Below, piece by piece: positions 12,839 through 25,793 of a DNA stretch of 64,000 bases. The stretch's first letter is position 1; the number at the start of each line of letters is the position of its first letter. Position numbers and translations under genes: made by a program. The notes under the pieces are model-generated. The model saw only the letters and a list, made by a program, of their open reading frames with translations. It ran no database searches and was not told the DNA's origin. The stretch comes from Tubiluchus corallicola (lineage: Eukaryota; Priapulida; Priapulimorpha; Priapulimorphida; Tubiluchidae), in assembly GCA_030141605.1 (NCBI GenBank), contig JAQGDQ010000101.1, positions 1-64,000 of the forward strand, given 5' to 3'.

Positions 12839-13332
12839 TTGAGCAAATTTAAGGCCATTAAATTGAACTATCTACTAATTACGAAATCGAAATAAAGTGC
12901 ACAAATAGGCGTAGCACTTCTCTTGACATTTTCGTTTGCAGAACACGCAAAGCGAATTTGAAAAGAAGAGAAGACGTTTGACAAACAAGATCGATAACGA
13001 TAGAGTTGATCAATTTTAGGGATCGATCCTGTCTTACTCTGACCACAATCAGTGGCTTCCACACAACATGACAATTATATTCGTTGCTGTCCGCCTTGTT
13101 AGTAATAAGATCATGTAAGACTTATTCAGTATGCATGGTCTACGATCTACAACATAAACCAATTATCTTTGATTTAGCGTGAACACGTTCGTGCATACTC
13201 TCTGTCGTGTTGTGAGACGTGAACAGTTCACCTTTTGCAGTGATTATGTCAATGTATTTGACATGAGCTACTTCGGCTCATAAATGCATTGCACGTCTTG
13301 CCAGTTATTATATTTATTTATATTGTATATTT
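12839..13332. other. Spacer, no feature recognised
   Basis: Overlapping minus-strand frames at 12868-13074 show no recognisable motif. Confidence 0.4.
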
Positions 13333-14319
<987 letters not shown>

Positions 14320-14620
14320 ACGTCGTGGGTCTTCAGGAGCAATCAAAACTTCTATAACTTCTGCTGCACACTCTTCACGTACATAGTCTTCGCTAGAATT
14401 TTACTCACTCTTTTCGTCAGAAAATTGTTGAAACACTGACTCCTCTTTTTCACATACATCAGTTCCACTCGTTTCATCATCTGATCTGGTTACAAATACC
14501 GCATTAGAGAATCTTTTTGCTGCTCAGTGTCCGCCAGCCTTTTTACCTTTCGTTTCCCATATTACGATTCTTAAGGCTTTAGTTCTTATAGGTTTATTTT
14601 GATACGAAGTACGAGTTCGT
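14320..14620 (-). pseudogene. Degenerate acidic ORF of unknown origin
   Basis: One minus-strand frame reads KRFSNAVFVTRSDDETSG, then VCEKEESVFQQF, then NSSEDYVREECAAEVI, with two in-frame stops. The clustering of D, E and S and the length of coherent frame suggest a decayed protein, perhaps the acidic N-terminus of a transposase or a processed host pseudogene. I cannot name the family. Confidence 0.25.
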
Positions 14621-15906
14621 TTAAGTTAATTAAAGTGTTGCACGCTTGAGCAATTATGCATACCGTATGTTATTACTTATGTTAAACTTAAAATTTAAAG
14701 GATTTCTTGTAGAATTTGGCACCCTAGGTAACTGCCTAGTTTTCCTAGTGACAGAGTCCTAGCATGCTCTGCAGTCATTTTGTTCTTGTGAGGGTTTGCA
14801 GAATAAGTAAACAGCTTGAACGACTCAAAAGGTCCCATAACGTAAACCATAAAACTATTGGCCAAGCTACCATATACATTCCCAGAATCAGGCGGACTCA
14901 TTTTTGAACAGTCTACGCATTGACCGCATTGACAAAGAGGATATAGTAGTAAAACAACATAAACTTTTATAAAAGCCGAGAAATATCTATTATTCTTATT
15001 TACGTGATCACTGATTTGTTTTCATAAATTGCAGACAAAGTTTGTGAACTTAAAACTAAAAATTATCTGCATTATAATATTCACAGACAGGTTTGCCCCA
15101 AGTATAACGTAAGTTGAAGAGAAGGCAATGAAGTGTGTAACAGAGACATCATCTAGTTGTGGCAGGGCCGGAAATATATTTTACCAAAAATAATGCGTTA
15201 GCATGAGATAGCGAACCAATAGAGATATATATACACCTTACTGCAGCGAATGATATAGCCGGAAACAGCAGCTGGTAGACGAAGCAGAAAATACCCTAAA
15301 GCAGTCATTCCAGCTATCGCCAATCCATTTATTAACCAAATCTATTAACTTCTTAGGTAAGCACATATCCTCAAAATTCAGTTAATCGTTGTCTATTTAA
15401 GCTTCACTAATTTAATAAAAAAAACGCCCGTGGCCTCTATTTTTCCTAAAACTCAAAAGCGGAAGTCTATAAGAGAATAAACGCATAAATCTTTATACAA
15501 TAGTTCTTTTTCGACTTCCAGCATCGACTGTAGAGAGCATAGAGGTTACGGCCGTCAGTTTTTCCACTGGCGAAAGATAGATACACATTTGATTTTGTTT
15601 ATTTACAATTCAGTGACAAATGTCGTTAAACGCTCAATAGTGATATCGCAGCTCACAGAAGTCCAAACTCAATACTCGAATCACGCTATCTCAAGAAGCA
15701 AAAACGACAATCGTACAGCAAATTTTGCAGATTGGTTTTACCGATATGCAAACACTAGAATATTTAGATCAAACAGAGGGACATGTGTTGAAAACGTCTC
15801 ACCAAGATCTAGCAAAATACAACAATACCTTACAGAAAACGTGTGACATGCAATCGGCATTATTATTATTATTATTACTTGACAAATTGCCAAACGTACT
15901 GCATTA
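14621..15906. other. Spacer, no gene recognised
   Basis: The frame at 15589-15928 (plus) runs into the minisatellite and shows no domain. A short TTA run occurs at about 15865. Confidence 0.4.
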
Positions 15907-16104
15907 CTATAAGTTTTGCAATGTGTGACTATAAGTTTTGCAATGTAAAACTATAAATTTTGCAATGTGTGACTATAAGTTTTGCAATGTATAACTATAA
16001 GTTTTGCAATGTGTGACTACAAGTTTTGCAATGTGTGACTATAAGTTTTGCAATGCGTAACTATAAGTTTTGCGATGTGTGACTATACGTTTTGCAATGT
16101 GTGG
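15907..16104. repeat. 22-bp minisatellite, nine units
   Basis: Nine head-to-tail units built on CTATAAGTTTTGCAATGTGT plus two variable bases. Units differ by single substitutions, mostly in the last four bases. There is no length variation between units, which suggests recent expansion. Confidence 0.97.
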
Positions 16105-16235
16105 TGTAAGATGTTTGGGTATACGACGCATTGGTAGCAACAATATTTTGTGCTTATATTGCTTTAGTCCAGCACCTACCTTGACATGACGTAGCCCAAA
16201 AACCTAGGCATTGATGATTAAAGTTGATTAAGATT

Positions 16236-16528
16236 AATAAATTTCAGTGTTTGTGGCTGAACCGCAGAACACTACATTGAGTAAAATAGGCAAGCAAACG
16301 CTCATTGTAAAGTAAGAAAGCATTCTGAATTCCAATGTCTGTGACAGAAGTCATAAGTAAAATAAGCATATGAACAGGTACTGAAAAATAAGAAAGCCGG
16401 ATAAATTCCGGTGTTAGTAACTGAACTAAAGAACAGTACAGAAAGTAATAGAAGCGTGTGTGTAAAAAATGACCTAAATTCCAATATTTGTCATAGAACC
16501 AAAGAATACTGCAGTGAATAAAATAGAA
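16236..16528. repeat. Degenerate tandem repeat of about 70-95 bp, four units
   Basis: The phrase TAAATTYCRRTGTTTGT, followed by a GAACYxxAGAAxACTxCAxTGA block and then AGTAAAATAxG, recurs about four times in diverged form. The array lies between the 22-bp minisatellite and a LINE 3' end. It may be the repetitive 3' tail of that LINE or an old satellite. Confidence 0.5.
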
Positions 16529-16905
16529 TTTAGAATTTTATTGGCTTAGCCAAAAAAACATAACAAATACATATAATTTTAGTATAGATACAGTTAGTGT
16601 ATCATGAAAGAATAATAAATAATAGTATCAATATTCACGTGCTAGTACTGTTTATTCCTTTTTTAAAAACACTTAGAAATGTATGGGCGACTATTTTGGT
16701 TATGTCGCAGTGATTACGCACAATTGCGAATTTTAGCTTTTCGTATTCATTCAAGTTAATGAAATTGCTATTGATGTCTGTTATATCAGAATAAAACGTT
16801 TGTCTTAGTGGTTTTACAAGGAGCAATAAAACAAAAAATGGATTTCATCTTCTACCTGTTGGCTGTCACAATGCTGACAGATTCTCATATTCATAGGGAC
16901 ATTCT
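16529..16905 (-). pseudogene. LINE ORF2 C-terminus and 3'UTR fragment
   Basis: On the minus strand ICQHCDSQQVEDEIHFLFYC is followed, after a frame change, by LVKPLRQTFYSDI and a terminal frame ending at 16635. The C-x2-C then VEDExHFLFxC pattern is the cysteine/histidine motif near the end of many CR1/L2-like ORF2 proteins. The frameshift shows it is dead. The sequence down to 16529 resembles its 3'UTR. Confidence 0.55.
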
Positions 16906-17329
16906 CATATACCTTACATATGGAATTCAATTGTATTGCTCCAGCTGTAAAAATGCCAAACCACTGTCCATATTCAAAAAAGCATAGAAATTACACTTGC
17001 TTGTTACTTGATACATCTAACTGATCACATGCTTTGTTTTTGTTTTTCATTTTCAACAACTTCCCCTCAATGATAATAATATATTTACTAGTTCCCATCT
17101 ATATATATATATCTATATATCTGCAGTGCACACCTCCATATAATCTAATCAAGTGTTACCTCCTCCACAATAGCTTAGCGAATGTGCTAAAACATTTATC
17201 ATATCAATGTACCGTACATCAGTTTACGTGGTAATTATGAAATACTGCTAACACCCACTGTAGCTCAAACTAACTATCAGCAATATGTTATTAATTTTAT
17301 TCCTCACTACTACTTCTAGTGGCCTAGCA

Positions 17330-17462
17330 TATTCTCTAGCGCAGAATTCAACAATTGCATCTTAATTTTGTTGTATTAACAAAAATTTGTTTTATAAATG
17401 TACTTGTGATGCTTAAGTATTTGTTTATTATGCGGAATAAATCAATTGAATTGAATTGAAGT
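17330..17462 (+). repeat. LINE-like 3' tail ending in ATTGA repeats
   Basis: An AT-rich tract ends GGAATAAATCAATTGAATTG with short tandem repeats, the form of a non-LTR retrotransposon 3' end with polyadenylation signal and simple-repeat tail. The upstream body was not recognised. Confidence 0.35.
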
Positions 17463-17654
17463 TAACAGTAAAGTCAAAGCTGATAAATTTGATATTAAGC
17501 TTGTCCATTGCATATAATTGTTGTACAACTGTAGAAAATGTTGTTTTCGTCTACTTATTTGCAAATGAGGAGTTGAGTAGCTTACTGTATTGGTACCCCC
17601 ACCCACCATTAAGCTTCGTTCGGGCTTCGTTGTTGTTAAAATTTCTACCAATTG

Positions 17655-17870
17655 TACAAATAAGCCTTTTCACAGTTTCGTTGTGCGCACGTGTAGTTCC
17701 TGTAGGTCAAAGGTTAGGTGTACCTAACCGTCACGTGGCATGTGTGTAAAGCAAAGTCGTCTGCCGCATCAGTTCAGTAACTTCAGTGGTTTTGTTTGTC
17801 TGGTACACTTAACCCTTGACCTTTTCACGATCATCCTCAGTCACTGAAACTGTGAAAAGCTTATTGAACA
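17655..17870. mobile_element. Inverted-repeat element with DR1-like motif, copy 2
   Basis: About 215 bp. The outer arms AATAAGCCTTTTCACAGTTTC and GAAACTGTGAAAAGCTTATT are reverse complements. Inside them AGGTCAAAGGTTA (17704-17716) faces TAACCCTTGACCT (17810-17822). The right arm matches the element at 5.4-5.8 kb, so this is a dispersed non-autonomous DNA transposon family. Confidence 0.75.
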
Positions 17871-19139
17871 AAGCTGGAATTTTTACTGTACGTGCAAATA
17901 AACACGTAGCTAATTACATAATTATGTTATTTTTTTGCTTAAAATACATTTACATTATTCACGTCCTCCTTTTTATAATCTAACAAAAGACTCTATACTG
18001 GATCAAAGAACTTTGACATCTGATACAAAATTTCGCCATTTTAACAAGCTCCAGGAGTGTCTATTTTGTCTATTTCTTTTTTAACCTCGGTATCGCGTGA
18101 TTTTGCAAGGAAATAATATTCGCGTAATTAATTTCTTATAGACAAAAAGTATCTTTGATGCTTTTCTTGAACGAAGTGAGGTTGTCGACTTCAGGAAAAC
18201 AATTTCCTTGGGAGATTTCAATAGATAGGAAACCCGATAAAAAAACTGGATGTATGAACAGCCATTCTATATCTAGGACTGTCCGGGGTGGGCCCACGAT
18301 AAACAGCACAAAAATACTGTAAGTACTGCGAACAACTGTCGGCGTTGAGGATACTGATACAGCCGTAATAAAAGTAATATTAATTTTTAAATTTTAAGAT
18401 TATGTATAAAATAATATTTTTTGTGATATATATATATAATAAGGCACTCCCGGGGGCTCGATACTCGCTTTTGGAAGTATCATTCATAAACTTTGACTGT
18501 ATATCTCGTAGATGGAGCATGTGTGTATATACGAAATCTGGCTGGCATACCACTGCCAATCCAGTGGCTCATCTTAGAGGTTGTCATGAGGCTCCGGTCA
18601 GACCACAATCGTCTCCATGAGTGAGCCCTGTCTTTTAATGCACTGAGTGAGTGCAAAGTTCCAATGTATATAAAAAAAATCCTGTAAATAAAGTTCGCTA
18701 TTGCGACCTGAGCTTCTACGAAGCCATGTATAGGACACCCGCCACATATCATTTTAATTACAAAGGTGAGTGGCTTCTTTTAATGAAACAGTGTTTACTT
18801 ACAACTTAATATTTTTCATAATGAGTAATAAATGTAACCAAAGTTTACTTTCTGCGCAATTTATGGCAAAAACACAAATGAAACGCAATTTCTGACGGTG
18901 TAATGACGCTCACTGGCATGGTCTAACTTACCATGGCGCTTTTAGTTATTGCAAGTTATTATACCCAAAGGCACATGTACATGTATGCACACATGCAATA
19001 AGAGTATGACTCGAGATGGTCACTCTAGATACTAGCAAGGTGCTCTTCATCAAAAGATCATCAATAAATAAATCTGCCTGATAGATGGACGGAAATGGTG
19101 TGAAACAGTCATCGTGGTTCGTTTGGCTTGATAATATCA
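17871..19139. other. Spacer, no gene recognised
   Basis: Open frames at 18402-18752 on both strands lack recognisable motifs. No repeat structure of note. Confidence 0.4.
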
Positions 19140-19147
19140 CTTAAAGA

Positions 19148-19517
19148 CAGGGCTGGATTATCTTATAGATTAGCATAGGCTACAGTCTAGGGCCCGTTAA
19201 GCATTGGTAACATTTGTTGAAAAAAATCTGTTTTTCGCGACGATTGTGTTAAAATGTGTGCTGATTTGGTTTGCAGTAAATGGTAAAATAGTGGTATTAT
19301 TAAAGAATATTTTTATTGATTAATTAAACACAGCTAGCTATACTAGTTTATTTAAAGAATTTACAATAAGTTTACTTCAACGTATGCAGATGTTGCTAAA
19401 ATATATCGCGAGTAAAAAATATTCAAGACTTGTGTGGGCGAGTTAGGAGGTGGCTTCGTCTGAGGGGCCCCATAATTTTATTAGCGTAGCGACCCAAAAA
19501 ATCATAATCTGGTCTGC
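19148..19517. mobile_element. hAT-like MITE, copy 1
   Basis: A 370-bp element beginning CAGGGCTGGATTAT and ending ATAATCTGGTCTG, which are inverted. It is colinear with copies at 25046 and 47387. Flanks CTTAAAGA (19140-19147) and CTTATAGG (19518-19525) match at six of eight positions, consistent with a decayed 8-bp duplication. No coding capacity. Confidence 0.8.
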
Positions 19518-19525
19518 TTATAGGC

Positions 19526-20640
19526 TGAGTCTGAGTGGTCTAAAGTCGTGATGTTTTACACCGAGACTGAAGGCTGAACCCAGCAGTCACTCTAAGAAGT
19601 TTTTGTTCAATATTACATTCACACATTAACAATTATTGAACATTGCACTGCAATTAGCAAAAGAGTAAAACATGTTTGAACTTACAGTGTTTCAACTACA
19701 GGGTTTTGTACAGCTGCTGCTAAGCTGGTTCAGCACATCAGACACCATTTTGACCAATGGCACGCCTGCACTATTGTTATACTCTCCACGCACGCTTAAC
19801 CAACAGAATTTCATTACTGCAGCGGAGAAGTAGACCAATAGGAAGCGCATTTTAGTACAATAACCATACAAAAATGTCTTAGCCGTGCAGTTAGAAATCT
19901 TGCACAATTGTGTCACTTTTATACGGTAAATTATGTCTTGCATTTTAGTTAATTAGAAGTGTAAAACTTTTCGTACTAGTGGACAACATTACTTATAAGG
20001 CTAACTACACATAACTTATATGTGTTCTGATTCTGACAACAAACCAAACCTCTCGTTTGCTTACACTTCAATCTGCAAACTACAATTCTAATTCTACCTT
20101 ATTTGATTCATTACAACTTTGCAGGCCTACACGAGATAAGTGACGAAGATTTTCTTCCTAGGCCTGAACTTTAATTAATTTGAAATAACGTTAATTATTA
20201 GCAGAAATCCCATGTAATCTAGGCCTCACTTGACAATTTGACACTTATGATGATTAATTCAATTTCGTCCCTGTGGGGTAAAAATCAAGCTGCGGTAATG
20301 AAACTCGCTGACGTACAGTCAACTAGTTGACAGCGTGCTGATTACAATTATTTCAATTTCTCCTGCAGAGATGTGTTTAACTTACTGCTGAGAATCGTTG
20401 ATTGTTAATGATGTCAAATGTTTTTGTCATGTCAAATGGGTGAAGGTGATTTCAAGATAACTGTTTCTTCTCTCTCGCTCGTTTATTTGCTTAGGGCCGA
20501 GAAAAAGCTTTAACGATATTCAAGTTCATGAGAAGTGCACTTCTGCGTTTCTTTGGCGATTGTGCCGTTTCCGCAGACACCGCAAGGCATATCTCTATTA
20601 TAGATTGCACAACAATTTTGTGCAATTGTCCTGCATGGTT
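19526..20640. other. Spacer, no gene recognised
   Basis: The 83-codon frame at 19692-19943 (minus) and other short frames show no family signature. Confidence 0.4.
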
Positions 20641-21090
20641 TATCCATGGCGTGTTTGTTTGTTTGCTATAGTTTTGTTGGTTGGTTTTTTGGTTGATTGG
20701 TTGATTGATCAGCTAAATGGTTTGTTTGTTTGTTTGCTAGTTTGTTTGTAAGCTTATTTGTTGGTTGATTGGTTTGGTTTGGTTTGATTTGGTTTGGTTT
20801 GCTTTGGTTTGCTTTGATGTGGCTTGGTTTAATTTGTTTTCGTTACATTGGTTTGCCTTGTTCTCGTTTGATGTGATTTGATTTGGTTTGGTTTGGTCTG
20901 GTTTGATGTGATTTGGTTTAGTTTGGTTTGGTTTGGTCTGGTTTGATGTGGTTTGGTTTAGTTTGGTTTGGTTTGGTCTGGTTTGATGTGGTTTGGTTTA
21001 GTTTGGTTTGGTTTGGTCAGTTTGCTTTGGTCTGGTCTGATGTGGTTTGATTTGATTTGATTTGGTTTGGTTTGGTTTGGCCGAAGTCTA
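20641..21090. repeat. TTTGG-rich satellite with a 40-bp higher-order unit
   Basis: The tract is made of TTTGG-like pentamers. From about 20870 a longer unit starts at each GATGTG: starts fall at 20870, 20905, 20945, 20985 and 21039. Two intervals are exactly 40 bp (eight pentamers). The minus-strand NQTKPNQ frame through it is a by-product of the repeat. Confidence 0.85.
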
Positions 21091-22059
21091 CCAATGTTAA
21101 GGCTCATAAAAGTTGTACGTAGCTTACTCGCGAAAGGTATTTGTGGTTTATATTTTTTCACAAAGAAGTCCTTCATTAAAGGGAAACAAAACCCAATTTT
21201 AAACTTGATCTCAAAATAATCTAATGAAAAAATGCTGAAAGATAACATAACTGTATTTAAGATTGACTTGAGTGAAAGAATTATGGTCTCAGGAGCTTAA
21301 TTCCGAGTTCGCACCCTGTTACATGCATGTCGCCATTTGCTGGTTAAATGGACAGCGTCTAGTTTTTTGGAAACGAATTGTACAAAGAATCGGATGATGA
21401 ACCTCTTAGTTCAGTTCTGATGTACCATTCTCACATACCTAAAAAGGAGCATTTAGCAAAACACTCATGACGTAAGGTTCGTTTAGTAATACAGCCGATT
21501 GTTAATCCTATGTCTAGCTAGAAAATGTTTCATAATATTCTGCAAATTTAGGCCACTGTTCATCATTGACTGCCACAGTGTTACGCCACTCTCACTGACC
21601 ATATAGCTTATACCTATTATTCTCTCATAGAATTCTTCAAAACAATTCGTGATTTAATAGCACAACGCTTAACTTGCATATATTACGCATATAACACGAC
21701 CGCCCGCCTGAGATCACGACGTTATTCAATGTGGAGACTGGGCGGCAAAACTTTGTTTAGAATATTCGCAGAATTTGCGCAGTTCTTTAAAATAATGATC
21801 TAAATTATTTAGTCATCAAATTCATTACTAGAAAGATAAAGCCTGACTGCTACACAACTATAGTAAATTCTACAAATACAGATACGGTACTCGAGCTTCT
21901 ACAATCTGAGTAGAAAATGATGTTAATCATTTTAAAGTTACTTTGCGTAAATGTACATATAATATTAAATGCTGTATTTTAAACTCTTGTAATCGTATCT
22001 TTAAAACATGTAATTTAGAATAGTGATATTTTATATGCTCCAAAATCTTTACCTATTGG
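21091..22059. other. Spacer, no gene recognised
   Basis: No repeats or coding signatures noticed. Confidence 0.4.
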
Positions 22060-22245
22060 AATGTATTTTTAATGTACTTTTAATGTACGCCACTTATGTA
22101 AATACTTTAACTACTTTCTCTTTTTTCTGTAAGTTGTAAGTTTATGTTTTTGTAATCAATCTTTTAATAATTATGTGTATTTTTATGGCTTAAGACTATG
22201 TTTACGAGCTGAAATAAAGAATAAAATAAAATAAAGAACCATTTT
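22060..22245 (+). repeat. Retroposon-like 3' tail, AATAAA repeats
   Basis: AT-rich sequence ends GAGCTGAAATAAAGAATAAA with further AATAAA units, resembling the end of a LINE-type retroposon. No coding part is recognisable upstream. Confidence 0.35.
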
Positions 22246-23945
22246 CTTTACCATATTTCTAATGTAAAAGCGCTTTTACGCTTGTTTTTTTTTTGTTAGA
22301 AATTAGCGCAGAATTACCATAAAGCCTAAGCGGTATTTGCTCGATTCTTTTTAAAACTACTTACCATATTTTCTTGAAAATCTGAGCCATCACTACAATC
22401 TTCTTTGTTTTATTTAAAACCTTAATCACGGCATCGGCATTTAAGGCATTCGCGCGGACTTGTGTTCCAAGATTTTACTTCTTCGTATCCCCTTTTTATG
22501 GTAAAAATGCGATCTATTGAAGGATGACAAAATAAGTGCTGTCCTACTCAAGCTGCACTTCTCTTGAAAGGCATAAAGGTTTAACTGTAATAAGTTCACT
22601 TCTTGCCAGTATCCTTGACAACACGCTTAATTATCCGTTCAATTATGCGATTAATTGAGTTGACGGAAGCGAGCTTATAGAGTACTCACACATTGGCAAG
22701 CGAATTGCATAAGACTGCAGCTGATCAGTGTCGCTATACCTTGCAGTGCGCACCGTGGCTTCACGCAGTGGTTTCATTAAAAACCTTCATCAATGCAAGC
22801 TATTGGAGACATACGGTATAGGCCTACTGCAAAATGGCTAAGCTGGCTTTCATGTTTTGGCTGTTGTCCCGCAAGATTGACAAAGTGAAGAAAACTAACA
22901 GAGGTCATATCAGAAACTCGTCAGTAGTCCCAAAACATTAACTGTTGGAAAACTTACAAAAAACAAAACCAATAAAAAAGAAAGTGGAATGAAAGGAACA
23001 AAGCAAGGATGGAAGACATGAAAAAACAGACAGTTATAAGTATATCTCCTAACAGCTGGCAACCAGTTTAGCAGTTCCCATATTAAATCGCTCAGAGGGA
23101 GGGGAGAGGAGAGGAAAGGACAGGGCAGGAGAGAAGAGTAGGGTAGAGAAGAGCAGAGGTGAGGCGAAGTAATCAAGAGCAAACAATATCCTCTTTCAGT
23201 CTGCTAGCATCTCAGTTTGTACCTTCTCAGACTATGAAAATTGGCTCTTGTCAAATTTTTAGATGAACTATTGCATTCATTTACACTGCCTGATCGCAGC
23301 ATTCTTCTGAAAATGACAAGAGTTGTCTCAAAATCAAAACTCCACCTATTCACGAAAGTTTTTTTTACAATCTTTATAAATTTCCAAAAAAGCTGTTGTG
23401 CTAAAACTTATGCTTTCTTACTGGGACCATTAAGATCCAGGGCCTAAAGTATATACTAGTTGAGTCAGCGAACGTTTTACGCAATTACTCGACACCTTAA
23501 AAGCTTAAACTCGTTTTCTTCGCACAAAAATGTTGATTAGTTGTAAGGAAAAGTATGGTAGTTACCCATATTGTTACAAAAGTTAGGCAATATGGTAGTC
23601 ACAATTAATTTAAAGGTCCAAAGCTCCCTGGGGAGACGAAGACAAGTACTCAATGAAACTGGGTAAGTGACACTATTATGGACTAAAGAGCTTACATTGT
23701 TAAGCTGATTGTGAGATGTTGTGTAAAAGCTTCCTGTGACCATCCCATAAATGTTGGTCGGGTTCAAATTCCAATCAATCGATCAATTTCTTTAACCCAT
23801 TCATTATGAAACACTTAAAAATGTTAAATCAATCAAATGTAAGAACAACATAAAATCAATCAATATTATAAATGTTCATATTAAAACTCCACAAATTAAA
23901 TACTGAATTAGATACTGAATGGAATGAAGAAATAGAAAGATTTCG
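22246..23945. other. Spacer with a GA-rich patch
   Basis: Purine-rich imperfect repeats (GAGGGGAGAGGAGAGG type) occupy about 23090-23165. The frame at 23241-23447 has no recognisable motif. Confidence 0.4.
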
Positions 23946-25026
23946 GGGTAGACCTATTTCCCAGAAAAACTTTTTCCCAGAAGAGTCATTTCCCAGAAAA
24001 TAGAATTTACAGAAAGTGTAATAAATTCTATTTAAAACGCTGTTAGACGAAGCGAAATAAAAGGTAGTTTATTTTAAATACGTGTACTGATTAACAGCGA
24101 CTATATGATAAACAATTTTTGTCAACTCGTTAAGGCAAGAAAGCAGATTTGAAGCGTCAGAACGAATCATGTTGATTTTTGCATATGCGCAATATTGAAT
24201 AATCAATCGCTACCAAAGTGAAACAATATCGAGCCTGGCAATTGATTAGTTGGGTGACTGCTTAGGAATCTCACTTTGGACAGCTCTTTTCACTGCTGTG
24301 CCGAATTATTTCGCTGATGTAGGGATGATGTACATGCATGTGATTATGGCACCTCTGCCTGTTCAATATTTCATCTCAGAGGATTATTTTAATAATGAAC
24401 TAGGATCGGGTCCTGCCATAAACGAATCTGTAAAAAAAATCTTATGAAGGAGCATAATTTATCGGGTAAATTTAGACTCCAAAATAAGGTCACAATGTCT
24501 TCATTTTCTAGATTGTTTATTAAACTTTATTTTCAAATCCCTCGAAAATGAATTAAATTTGAGGTGATTATATGGCAAATGATACAATACAAATTGATTC
24601 TAATTTAACGCTAAAATGAGTTTCAATGCCCTGGAAAAATACCAACGCGAGTTTGGCGCTAAAAGTGCGGCGTCCTTTGTTAAAGCGATGTAAATAATTA
24701 GACGCAGAAAGAGACAGAGGCACAGAGAGAAAAAAGGCGGGGGATAGATGGGGAGGGAGAGAACGAGAGAGGGAGAGAGGAAAACGATTAGAGGGGGTAA
24801 GGAGGGAAGGGGCTAGAAAGGGAGAGGCAAACAAAAAAAACCGAAGGCTTTATCCTACTAAAATAGCCGGTCTTTCAACTAAAAACAAAATCGAGTTTTC
24901 CGTTAAAAATATTTCTGTGAAATGCATTTTCTGCGAAACAAGTTTTCTGGGAAAAAATTTCAGGCCACTTTTTTCTGGGAAATTGTTTTTCTGTGAGAAC
25001 AATTTTCTGGGAAACGGACCTAAACC
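23946..25026. mobile_element. Non-autonomous transposon with TTTCCCAGAAAA end repeats
   Basis: About 1.08 kb. The left end GTAGACCTATTTCCCAGAAA is mirrored by the right end TTTTCTGGGAAACGGACCTA. Several subterminal copies of TTTCCCAGAAAA lie on the left in forward form and on the right in reverse form. Such clustered subterminal repeats are typical transposase-binding arrays. The interior contains a purine-rich tract at about 24713-24830 and no transposase. Confidence 0.75.
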
Positions 25027-25045
25027 AAAAATTTCTCCTTGTATG

Positions 25046-25433
25046 CAGGGCCGGATGATCCCATAGGTTAGCATAGGCTGCAGCCTAGGGCTCCTCAAGC
25101 TTCGAAGGCCCTCAAACATTGGTAACATTTGGTAAAACATCTGTTTTTTCACGACGATTGTGTTGAAATACGTGCTAATTTGGTTTGCGGTAAATAGTAT
25201 AATAGTGGTGTTATTAAAGAATATGTTTATTGATAAATTAAACATAGATACCCATACTAGTTTATTTAAGGAATTTGCAATAAGTTTATTTCAAGGTATG
25301 TAAATGTCGCTACAGTATATCACGAGTAAAAATATTCAAGACTGAAGCGGGCGACACAGACGGTGGTTACGTCAGAGGGGGGCCTCATTATTTTATTAGC
25401 CTATGAGCCCCAAAAGGTTATAATCCGGCCTTG
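25046..25433. mobile_element. hAT-like MITE, copy 2
   Basis: A 388-bp member of the family at 19148 and 47387, starting CAGGGCCGGATGAT and ending ATAATCCGGCCTTG. Flanks CTTGTATG and CTTATATA match at six of eight positions. It lies only 20 bp from the preceding transposon. Confidence 0.8.
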
Positions 25434-25594
25434 CTTATATATTTACATCTCTTACCTGGTATATATTTAAAACGTAGCACATAATATATAAACTTGTGTC
25501 AAAATAATAATAATCTTTTAAAACATTCTACACAGGAGAGGAAAGAAGACAATAATATTACACAAATACGATAGTTTAGAGCTTTTCACTTTGA

Positions 25595-25793
25595 TATAAA
25601 ATAATTATTTAATTTGCTTGTACAGTTCTCTATCAATCTTTTTTTCATTCGGGATTTAAAACGGTACAAGCTTTGACATTTTCTTAATGCAACAACCAGT
25701 CTATTCCACAGTTTTACGCCCTAACATGATAAACACTTTTTAGGCTGGTTGGAGCATAAGGTATTTGCCAAATTTCTTTGTCGTATTACTTTC
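25595..25793 (-). pseudogene. LINE ORF2 C-terminal relic
   Basis: One minus-strand frame reads VIRQRNLANTLCSNQPKK, a stop, then GVKLWNRLVVALRKCQSLYR and FKSRMKKRLIE. G-x-K-L-W-N-x-L ... S-L-x-x-F-K-x-x-x-K-x-x-L is the usual last motif of many non-LTR retrotransposon ORF2 proteins. The in-frame stop shows inactivity. Confidence 0.6.

Noticed and set aside
20958-21248. NQTKPNQ repeat protein on the minus strand
   Set aside because: Reverse-strand translation of the TTTGG satellite.
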